Shown here: one piece after another, positions 57,525 to 64,000 of the stretch
Position numbering within the stretch: the first letter of the stretch is position 1
How the letters are laid out: each line of letters opens with the position of its first letter
Origin: Arthrobacter sp. SLBN-112
GTDB taxonomy: Bacteria > Actinomycetota > Actinomycetes > Actinomycetales > Micrococcaceae
Assembly (NCBI RefSeq): GCF_030944625.1
Contig: NZ_JAUSXY010000001.1
Coordinates: 2,604,001 to 2,668,000, forward strand
Length of the DNA: 64,000 nt
Direction: 5' to 3'
The notes under the pieces: generated by a model
What the model was told of the DNA's origin: nothing
What the model saw: the letters and a program-made list of their open reading frames with translations, nothing else
Databases searched by the model: none
Program-made: the position numbers and the translations under genes

Positions 57525-59003
57525 GTGAGCCAGACGTCTGATTCTTGTCTTGATACGTGGATGGGCCGGGAGGCCCTCGCCGAGGCCATGATCCCGGTGA
57601 TCGGCAGGCTGTACCGCGAAAACAACGTGGTGACCAGCATCCACGGCCGGAGCCTGATCAATAAGTCCACGATGAACATCCTCAAGGCACACCGCTTCGC
57701 GCGCCGGATGAGCAAGGACGAACTGCTCCTGGAGGACACGGCGCCGCTGCTGAACACCCTGGCCGGGCTGGAACTGGGCGCTGCAGCGATTGACATCGCC
57801 CGCCTTAATCAAAAGTTCAAGGAAGAGGGCAACGGAGCCACCCTTGAAGAGTTCCTCCGCGCCGAACTCGCCGAGATCGTTGGCAAGCGTGGCGGTGACG
57901 AGCGCACCAGCACGGATGTGGTGCTCTACGGATTCGGCCGCATCGGACGGCTCCTGGCACGCCTCCTGATCGAAAAGGCCGGCGGCGGCCACGGCCTGCG
58001 CCTGCGTGCCATCGTGGTTCGCCGCGGTTCTGACAATGACCTTTCCAAGCGGGCCAGCCTGCTCCGCCGGGACTCCGTCCACGGTTCCTTCGAGGGCACC
58101 ATCCGGGTCGACGAAGAAGCCAACACCATCACGGCAAACGGTGTCCGTATCCAGGTGATCTACTCGAACGACCCCGCCACCATCGACTACACGGCCTACG
58201 GCATCAACAACGCGCTGGTGGTGGACAACACGGGCCGCTGGCGCGATGCCGAGGGGCTGTCCCAGCACCTCCAGAGCAAGGGCGTTGCACGCGTCCTGCT
58301 GACGGCTCCGGGCAAGGGCGAACTGAAGAACATCGTCCACGGCATCAACCACCGGGACATCAACGATTCGGACCGGATCGTGTCCGCGGCTTCCTGCACC
58401 ACCAACGCCATCACCCCGGTCCTGAAGGCCATCAACGACAAATTCGGCGTGGTCCACGGGCACGTGGAAACCGTGCACTCCTTCACCAACGACCAGAACC
58501 TGATCGACAACTTCCACAAGGGCGACCGCCGTGGCCGTTCCGCCGCGCTGAACATGGTCATCACCGAAACCGGTGCCGCCAAGGCGGTGGCCAAGGCCCT
58601 GCCCGAGCTCCTGGGCAAACTGACCGGCAGCTCCATCCGGGTCCCCACCCCGGACGTCTCGCTGGCCATCCTGAATCTCAGCCTGGAGAACGGCACCACC
58701 AAGGATGAGGTGAACAATTACCTGCGCGAGATGTCGCTGCACTCGGACCTGCGCAAGCAGATCGACTACATCGACTCGCCTGAAGTTGTCTCCACCGACT
58801 TCGTGGGCTCCCGCCGCGCCGGGATTGTTGATGGCCTGGCCACGGTGTCCACCGACAAGAACCTGGTCCTCTACGTCTGGTACGACAACGAATTCGGCTA
58901 CAGCTGCCAGGTGGTCCGGGTCATGGAGGAAATGGCCGGCGTGAACCCGCCGTCGTTCCCTGCCAAGGAAAGCGCGGCCGCCCTGGCCGCGATCGCCGTC
59001 TGA
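57525..59003 (+). CDS. gap: Glyceraldehyde-3-phosphate dehydrogenase, long form
   Basis: 492 residues against about 335 for classical GAPDH. The extra 128 N-terminal residues are mostly helical. The NAD domain starts DVVLYGFGRIGRLLARLL (GFGRIG at 136-141). The catalytic cysteine is in AASCTTNAITP near residue 291 (classical enzymes have CTTNC), and the end WYDNEFGYSCQVV is typical. Long-form actinobacterial enzymes may serve gluconeogenesis. GTG start follows GGAAGG. Confidence 0.92.
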   Translation: MSQTSDSCLDTWMGREALAEAMIPVIGRLYRENNVVTSIHGRSLINKSTMNILKAHRFARRMSKDELLLEDTAPLLNTLAGLELGAAAIDIARLNQKFKEEGNGATLEEFLRAELAEIVGKRGGDERTSTDVVLYGFGRIGRLLARLLIEKAGGGHGLRLRAIVVRRGSDNDLSKRASLLRRDSVHGSFEGTIRVDEEANTITANGVRIQVIYSNDPATIDYTAYGINNALVVDNTGRWRDAEGLSQHLQSKGVARVLLTAPGKGELKNIVHGINHRDINDSDRIVSAASCTTNAITPVLKAINDKFGVVHGHVETVHSFTNDQNLIDNFHKGDRRGRSAALNMVITETGAAKAVAKALPELLGKLTGSSIRVPTPDVSLAILNLSLENGTTKDEVNNYLREMSLHSDLRKQIDYIDSPEVVSTDFVGSRRAGIVDGLATVSTDKNLVLYVWYDNEFGYSCQVVRVMEEMAGVNPPSFPAKESAAALAAIAV

Positions 59004-59077
59004 CCAAAACCGACACGTCCTGCCAATTCCCGGCTGGTTCACTGGAATCAGCCGGGAAACCGGACCAGACTGGTGGC

Positions 59078-59287
59078 ATGGACAACGAATCGACGCTTCA
59101 GCACGAAACCACCCTCGAACACGCACTCGACGTGGCCAAGGCCAACCACAAGGAAGCTGTCAGGCTCCTTGAAGGCGCCCGCGCCGCGCACCAGGCAGGG
59201 GACGCCAGCGAGAAGCGCGTGCGCCAGCTCGAGGAACTCCTGGCGACCGCGGAGGAAGATCTCCGACGGGTCACGCGCGAACAGTAG
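59078..59287 (+). CDS. Small predicted coiled-coil protein
   Basis: 69 residues, highly charged and helical (HALDVAKANHKEAVRLLEG, RVRQLEELLATAEEDLRRV). No family recognised. ATG at 59078, 75 bp after gap, with weak ribosome-binding sequence. Codon use is like the neighbours. It may be real but is short. Confidence 0.6.
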   Translation: MDNESTLQHETTLEHALDVAKANHKEAVRLLEGARAAHQAGDASEKRVRQLEELLATAEEDLRRVTREQ

Positions 59288-59402
59288 CGCCATGGCCGTG
59301 TGATCCATCACTCGTCCTCAACAGTGTGGATATCGGCGGCCGGCCGCGCTCCCTGTCCTAGGCTCTTGGGGTGCCCCACTTTAGCCACCCGGCATCAGAG
59401 CC

Positions 59403-60200
59403 GTGACTGTCAGCTGGTCCGCCTACCGCCGTGCGCGCCGACGTTCCCGCCAGGCATGGGGGCTGCTGGTTGCTGTTGCCATCTCCGTTATTGCGGCGCT
59501 GTTCTGGTTCTTCACGGCCGGACAGTTCGCGGCAGCCGGACCTGCGGCCAGCGGCCCAACGGAGGCGCCGGTCTTTGTTGCCGCCTGGATGAAACCGGTG
59601 GCGGAGCCCAACCCCGTGCCCCCGGGTGCTGCCCTCTCCGCCCTGGACGGTTTGGCCGTGAAGGGCAGGGCACCGAATACCGGCTACAGCCGCGAGGCTT
59701 TCGGCCAGGCATGGCTGGATGTGGACCGCAACGGCTGCGATACCAGGAACGACATCCTGCGTCGCGACCTTGCCGATGTGGTGTTCACCGAAGGCTCAAC
59801 GTGCAAGGTGACGGGCGGCCATTTCCAGGAACCGTACACCGGACAGGTTGTGGAATTCCGCCGTGGCGCCGAGACCAGCAGTGCGGTGCAAATTGACCAT
59901 GTGGTGGCATTGGGCGACGCCTGGCAGAAGGGTGCGCAGGGGCTGACGCCCAAGGAACGCCAGAGCCTGGCCAACGATCCGCTGAACCTCATAGCCGCTG
60001 ACGGGCAGGCGAACCAGCAAAAGAGCGCGGGGGACGCCGCAACGTGGCTGCCGAAAAATACCGCCATCCGCTGCCACTACGTGGCCCGGCAGATCTCTGT
60101 CAAGGCGGCCTACGGTCTGTGGGTGACTGCGGCTGAGAAGGATGCCATGAAACAGGTACTGGCATCCTGCCCCGGGCAGCAGACGATGACCGCCAGCTAA
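59403..60200 (+). CDS. Membrane-anchored or secreted HNH endonuclease (DUF1524/GmrSD C-terminal type)
   Basis: 265 residues. A basic N-terminus and one hydrophobic segment (about 19-45) form a signal anchor, followed by a Pro/Ala linker. The nuclease domain contains CDTRNDILRRDL, the key IDHVVALGDAWQKGAQ, NDPLNLIAADGQANQQKS and a final WLPKN. These match secreted HNH nucleases of the DUF1524 group. Likely degrades external DNA. Single gene; GTG start. Confidence 0.85.
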   Translation: MTVSWSAYRRARRRSRQAWGLLVAVAISVIAALFWFFTAGQFAAAGPAASGPTEAPVFVAAWMKPVAEPNPVPPGAALSALDGLAVKGRAPNTGYSREAFGQAWLDVDRNGCDTRNDILRRDLADVVFTEGSTCKVTGGHFQEPYTGQVVEFRRGAETSSAVQIDHVVALGDAWQKGAQGLTPKERQSLANDPLNLIAADGQANQQKSAGDAATWLPKNTAIRCHYVARQISVKAAYGLWVTAAEKDAMKQVLASCPGQQTMTAS

Positions 60201-60219
60201 ACGGCGCTACGGGAACCGG

Positions 60220-60792
60220 TTAGTGTCCGAACGGATCGGGATCGACGCCGGGCATCCAGGTCAGCCCCGGAACACCCCACCCGTTCTTCTTGGCCTGCTT
60301 GAGGGCCTTGCGGGAGTAGCGGTCCATCAACCGGTTGACGTACAGCTTGCCGTCCAGGTGGTCGAACTCATGCTGGATGACCCTGGCAAACCAGCCCGTA
60401 GCCTCGAACTTCACCGGTTCGCCATAACCGTCGAAGCCTTCCACGCGGGCCCACTCGGCCCGCTTGAGCGGATACTGCTCACCCGGGAAGGACAGGCAGC
60501 CCTCTTCTTCCTCGTCCGGGTCCGGGGCGGCGCCGGAGACCTTGGACAGGGTCAGGACAGGATTCACCAGTACCCCGGTGGGGGGAGCGCCGTCGTCGTT
60601 GGCGTACTTGTAGACGAAGATCCGCTTGCCGACGCCGACTTGCGGTGCAGCAAGGCCCACGCCGTTGGCGGCGGCGTTGGTTTCGAACATGTCGGCGATG
60701 AGGGTGCGCAGTTCGTCGTCGAAAACTTCGACTTCCGCCGCCCGGCGGTGCAGTACTGGCTCGCCCCAGATGGTGATCGGCAGAACGGTCAT
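60220..60792 (-). CDS. def: Peptide deformylase
   Basis: Removes the N-formyl group from new proteins. 190 residues. Motifs: GVGLAAPQVGVGKRI, EEGCLSFPGEQYP with the metal cysteine, and QHEFDHLDGKLYVNRL with HExxH-like ligands. ATG at 60792; the longer upstream frame runs through the terminator palindrome and tRNA-His. The C-terminus has an extra tail GLTWMPGVDPDPFG. Confidence 0.95.
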   Translation of the reverse strand: MTVLPITIWGEPVLHRRAAEVEVFDDELRTLIADMFETNAAANGVGLAAPQVGVGKRIFVYKYANDDGAPPTGVLVNPVLTLSKVSGAAPDPDEEEEGCLSFPGEQYPLKRAEWARVEGFDGYGEPVKFEATGWFARVIQHEFDHLDGKLYVNRLMDRYSRKALKQAKKNGWGVPGLTWMPGVDPDPFGH

Positions 60793-60856
60793 TTCGTTAG
60801 TCCTTCGGCTTCGGGGCCGGCGCCGCCGGCATCCCTGCACGTATCTTGGTGGGACA

Positions 60857-60902
60857 CAACAAAGGAGGCCGCACCGGATATCCGGTGCGGCCTCCTTTGT
60901 TG
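60857..60902. terminator. Perfect 46-bp palindrome, tRNA-His terminator
   Basis: 23-bp arms with no mismatch, centre at 60879/60880 (GGATATCC core). It follows tRNA-His on the minus strand and precedes def. Flanks on both sides end in AAC/GTT-rich sequence. Confidence 0.85.
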
Positions 60903-60927
60903 ACGGCTGCAAGTGCCGCCCCGTGAG

Positions 60928-61001
60928 GGTGAGCGACGGGGGTTGAACCCGCGACCTCCTGGACCACAACCAGGCGCTCTGCCAACTGAGCTACGCCCAC
61001 C
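60928..61001 (-). tRNA. tRNA-His (anticodon GTG)
   Basis: Minus-strand cloverleaf: acceptor GTGGGCG/CGCTCAC, D arm AGCTC...GAGC, anticodon stem CCTGG/CCAGG with loop TTGTGGT, T loop TTCAACC. The extra G-1 opposite discriminator C73, needed by histidyl-tRNA synthetase, is encoded. CCA is not encoded. Confidence 0.95.
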
Positions 61002-61129
61002 ATGAGCTTCAAGGGCTTTCCGTGTTACCGGCTCCCTGGAAACGCAACTCAAATAGCTTACCTGCTCGGAAGGGGTGCTTTGTCCACTTTCTGCGATTTC
61101 GGCAAAATTTCATCCAAACGTGGCGCAGA

Positions 61130-61750
61130 TTACTCGCCGGCGGCATCGTCGCTGGTGATGCGCCGGGCGATCTTCTGGGCCGTGGCGCTGTCGGGGCCGG
61201 GGGCAGGCACGAACACCGCCTCGCGGTAGTAGCGGAGTTCGTCAATGGAGTCCTTGATGTCACCCAGTGCGCGGTGGCCGCCTTTTTTTGCCGGCGACTG
61301 GAAGTACGCCCGGGCGAACCAGCGCCGGGACAGCTCCTTGATGGTGCTGACGTCGATCACCCGGTAATGCAGGTGCTCCACGACGGCGGGCATGTCGCGG
61401 GAAAGGAATACCCGGTCCGTGCCTACAGAGTTGCCGCCGAGCGGTGCCTTCCGCGGATCCGGAACCCAGGCTGAGATGTACTCCATGACTGCGGCCTCAG
61501 CCTCGGCCATGGTCTTGCCGTGGGGGAGTTCCGCCAGGAGACCGGACTTGGTGTGCATGTCCCGGACGAAGTCGGACATCTGCGCGACGGCGGCGTCCTC
61601 GGGCTTGATCACCACGTCGACACCGTCCCCAAGGATGTTCAGTTCCGAATCGGTGACCAGGGCTGCCACCTCGATGAGGGCGTCGTTCTTGATGTCCAGG
61701 CCGGTCATTTCGCAGTCGATCCAGACGATTCGTTCGTTAGATATAGGCAC
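61130..61750 (-). CDS. orn: Oligoribonuclease
   Basis: Degrades 2-5-mer RNAs and pGpG-type dinucleotides. 206 residues of the DEDDh exonuclease fold: IVWIDCEMTGLD gives Asp and Glu, and GGHRALGDIKDSI gives the active His/Asp. GTG start at 61750. It lies 128 bp upstream of tRNA-His on the same strand. Confidence 0.96.
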   Translation of the reverse strand: MPISNERIVWIDCEMTGLDIKNDALIEVAALVTDSELNILGDGVDVVIKPEDAAVAQMSDFVRDMHTKSGLLAELPHGKTMAEAEAAVMEYISAWVPDPRKAPLGGNSVGTDRVFLSRDMPAVVEHLHYRVIDVSTIKELSRRWFARAYFQSPAKKGGHRALGDIKDSIDELRYYREAVFVPAPGPDSATAQKIARRITSDDAAGE

Positions 61751-61888
61751 CGGACCAGCCTACCGTTACACTCCCGGACGCCCGGCCGATGCTAGGATTT
61801 CGGGTACGCGGCGGGTCGCCCCGCCGCCTTCGAGCACGTCCCGGCCGGCCTTGGTGGTCCGCCGGGCAACAGCGGAAACGCAAGAAGA

Positions 61889-63460
61889 TTGGACATTCCT
61901 GAGATGACGGCGCCTGTGCCCGCAGCGGGGGAGATGGCGGCGGCCGGTACTGCCCCGGCGGGCGGTGTCGAGGTGGACAATCCCCGCTCACCCCTGCTTG
62001 CCGGGTTCCTGGGGTCGGTGTTCATGATGTTCGGTTCCGCCGGCGTGGGCTGGCTCGCGCCGGTCTCCGAACTCCGCCGCATGCCCCTGTTCATCTGGAT
62101 GCGCACCGAAGCGCCGGGGGTGGCCCTGTCCATCGTGCTGGTCGCGGCAGGGGGAATGCTGCTGGTGCGCGCCTGGCTGCGGCTCGGCCAAAAAGTCAGG
62201 GTGTGGGGCGATCAAGCCCGGCGCGCCACCCTGGCGGCTGTGGTGGCGTGGGGGTTGCCCATGATGTTCAGCGTTCCGTTGTTCAGCCGCGACGTCTATG
62301 CCTACATCGGCCAGGGACGGTTGATGGTGGAAGGGTTCAACCCCTACGAAAACGGTATCTCCGCCCTGTCCAACTATTTTCAGCTGGGCGCAGACAAACA
62401 GTGGACCGAAGCTCCGGTTCCTTATGGCCAGCTGTTCCTCTGGATCGAGCAGTTCGTCGTGTGGGTTACCAGCGTCCAGCCGGAAGCCTGCATCATGCTG
62501 TTCCGGCTGGTTGCCGTGGCCGGAGTGGGCCTCTGCGTGGTCTACGTGCCCCGCCTCGCAGAGTTGCACGGCGTCAATCCACACAGGGCCCTGTGGCTGA
62601 CCGTGGCCAACCCGCTTTTCCTGACCAATTTCATCGCCAGCGTGCACAACGACTCCCTCATGATCGGGCTGGCGCTGGCCGGTCTCTATTACTCTGCGAC
62701 CCGGCGGCAAGTCCGGGGCATTGTGCTGGTGGCGCTGTCCATCGCCGTCAAGCCCATCACCATCGTCTTCCTGCCGTTCATCGGCCTCCTCTGGGCGGGC
62801 AGGAATGCGGGGTGGCTGCGGAAGGTTTCGTTCTGGGCGCTCACGGCCGGCCTGAGCCTGGCAGTGTTGGCCCTTATGAGCCTGGTCAACGGCTTCGGCT
62901 TCGGCTGGATCAACGGGCTTTCCGCCCCCGGCAGCCTCTCCATCTGGTACGCCCCGGTGGGCCTGCTTGGCATGGTGGTGGGGTCCCTTGCCAACGCGTT
63001 CGGGCTGGACGGCTCAGTCCCGGCCGGCTGGGTGTTCGACGCCGGCAAGCTGCTTGCTGTGGGCATCCTCGCCTGGCAGATTTTCAAGGGCGACCATGAC
63101 CGCCTGATGCGCCGCCTCACGCTCGGCCTGGCCGCAGTGGTCCTGCTGGCCCCCATCATCCAGTCCTGGTACGTGGTGTGGCTGATCCCGCTTTTTGCCG
63201 TGACGGGCATCCGGAACGACTGGCAGGTCAAGGCCCTGTACTTTGTGGTGTCGTTCTTCATGATTTACGCAATTTCGGACCAGCTGGACGTCTTTCCCTA
63301 CCTGCAAACCCAGGACCTGGGCTTCGCGCTGCTGCTGGCCCGGATTGCGGCGGCGCTGACCGCCCTGCTCTTTGGGCTGTACCTGATCTTTTGGGACCCC
63401 GGCACCCGCCGGCTGTTCCGCAAGACGCACGAGCCCGTCGTCGAACGTCCCGTGATCTAG
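61889..63460 (+). CDS. mptB: Polyprenol-phosphomannose-dependent mannosyltransferase, MptB-like (GT-C)
   Basis: 523 residues with about 13 membrane segments. The extracytoplasmic GT-C acidic motif is visible after the second pair of segments in FSRDVYAYIGQGRLM; NPYENGISAL and VHNDSLMIGLALAG are further family marks. MptB extends alpha-1,6-mannans of lipomannan in Corynebacteriales; Micrococcaceae also make lipomannan. Start TTG at 61889 or ATG at 61904 (MTAPVPAAG); neither has a strong Shine-Dalgarno site. Confidence 0.83.
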   Translation: MDIPEMTAPVPAAGEMAAAGTAPAGGVEVDNPRSPLLAGFLGSVFMMFGSAGVGWLAPVSELRRMPLFIWMRTEAPGVALSIVLVAAGGMLLVRAWLRLGQKVRVWGDQARRATLAAVVAWGLPMMFSVPLFSRDVYAYIGQGRLMVEGFNPYENGISALSNYFQLGADKQWTEAPVPYGQLFLWIEQFVVWVTSVQPEACIMLFRLVAVAGVGLCVVYVPRLAELHGVNPHRALWLTVANPLFLTNFIASVHNDSLMIGLALAGLYYSATRRQVRGIVLVALSIAVKPITIVFLPFIGLLWAGRNAGWLRKVSFWALTAGLSLAVLALMSLVNGFGFGWINGLSAPGSLSIWYAPVGLLGMVVGSLANAFGLDGSVPAGWVFDAGKLLAVGILAWQIFKGDHDRLMRRLTLGLAAVVLLAPIIQSWYVVWLIPLFAVTGIRNDWQVKALYFVVSFFMIYAISDQLDVFPYLQTQDLGFALLLARIAAALTALLFGLYLIFWDPGTRRLFRKTHEPVVERPVI

Positions 63461-63470
63461 CGGCGGTGAG

Positions 63471-64000
63471 CTAAGGCCGGCCGGCGCCGGCGCCGATCCT
63501 GCGCAAGGCCTCCCTGCGTGACAACGGACTCAGCTCCTGCCGATGCCGGGCGACGAACTCCTCCACCCATTCAGGTGCCGTTTTGGCGAATTCACGGAGC
63601 GCCCAGCCAATCGCTTTGCGGATAAAGAATTCCCGGTCCGCCAGATTCGGCTCAATGACATCGGCAAGCAGCACCGTGTCGGTGGCGCGCTTCGCCCGAA
63701 GCTGCGACGTGATGCTGGCGCGTCGAATCCAGAAGTCCGGATCGCGGCTCCACGTCCTCAAAACCGCGGACATCTCAACCGGGTGCGCCAGCAGCAGGGC
63801 ACAGATCCGGCCGGACACGCCGTCCACAAAATCCCACCACGCCCCGGTGCGGATGATTTCCTCGTATACCGGCAGCATCTCCAGGTCCTTGGCAACCAGG
63901 GGGTTGCCGGTCAGGTCAATGGCTGCATAGCGTTCTTCCCGGAATGCGGACGTGCGCCACAGTTCCAGCACCGTGGCGCGCACGCCGCCGGCCGATGCCG
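63471..64000 (-). CDS. DNA alkylation repair protein, AlkD-like (partial, 5' end beyond window)
   Basis: The visible 176 residues form HEAT-like helical repeats, e.g. VYEEIIRTGAWWDFVDGVSG, DPDFWIRRASITSQL and DREFFIRKAIGWALREFA, typical of AlkD/AlkC DNA glycosylases that remove N3- and N7-alkylpurines. The frame remains open to base 64000, so the N-terminus lies outside. Convergent with the mptB-like gene. Confidence 0.85.
   Translation of the reverse strand, partial: ASAGGVRATVLELWRTSAFREERYAAIDLTGNPLVAKDLEMLPVYEEIIRTGAWWDFVDGVSGRICALLLAHPVEMSAVLRTWSRDPDFWIRRASITSQLRAKRATDTVLLADVIEPNLADREFFIRKAIGWALREFAKTAPEWVEEFVARHRQELSPLSRREALRRIGAGAGRP

Overview
The window is about 64 kb of high-GC chromosome from an actinobacterium. 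It most resembles a member of the Micrococcaceae of the Arthrobacter/Pseudarthrobacter type. Support for this: strong G/C codon bias, frequent GTG and TTG starts, the OleA plus fused OleB-OleC arrangement known from Micrococcus and Arthrobacter, actinobacterial families DUF2469, DUF3052 and DUF3145, a 913-residue homodimeric-type AceE, and a PucR-type regulator beside fabD-fabH-acpP-fabF. I saw no insertion sequence, prophage, CRISPR array or compositional island. This is largely vertically inherited core genome.

Layout. 1-3.7 kb: olefin genes oleA and oleBC on the minus strand; oleBC is interrupted by a 4-bp tandem duplication. 3.9-8.8 kb: smc and ftsY. 8.8-12 kb: an MFS exporter and the ammonium genes amt-glnK. 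12-16 kb: a G6PD-type zwf, ffh and a hydrolase. 16-20.7 kb: thiC under a TPP riboswitch, a divergent amidohydrolase, a VOC dioxygenase-like protein and an unknown protein. 20.9-30.6 kb: a long plus-strand housekeeping series, rpsP-khpA-rimM-trmD-rplS-lepB-lepB-rnhB-DUF2469-yraN-comM-dprA-xerC, covering ribosome maturation, secretion, DNA uptake and recombination. 30.9-39.4 kb: DUF3145, then the minus-strand fatty acid cluster (fasR-like, fabD, fabH, acpP, fabF) and aceE, which supplies its acetyl-CoA. 39.9-42.3 kb: DUF3052, a peroxiredoxin, a sirtuin and tRNA-Val.

42.5-51.4 kb is the most accessory-looking part: a sugar-acid locus with an IclR regulator, an MHS-type symporter, a D-2-hydroxyacid dehydrogenase, a HIBADH-type dehydrogenase, gluconate 5-dehydrogenase-like and idonate 5-dehydrogenase-like enzymes, a GntR regulator and 6-phosphogluconate dehydrogenase. 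Together these could interconvert keto- and hydroxy-gluconates and feed 6-phosphogluconate into the pentose phosphate route; no gluconate kinase is in the window. 51.4-53.6 kb: msrA, cysK and cysE. 53.7-64 kb: a NIF3 protein, a coiled-coil protein with a decayed zinc ribbon, yaaA, RNase P RNA, tspO, a long-form GAPDH, a secreted HNH nuclease, def, tRNA-His, orn, an MptB-like mannosyltransferase and an AlkD-like glycosylase cut by the window edge.

I did not find an obviously new multi-gene system. The observations most worth following are the oleBC frameshift, a compact structured leader before the DUF3145 gene, a terminator-like hairpin inside the start of the first lepB, perfect operator-like palindromes before aceE and gap, and metal-site losses in two conserved protein families.
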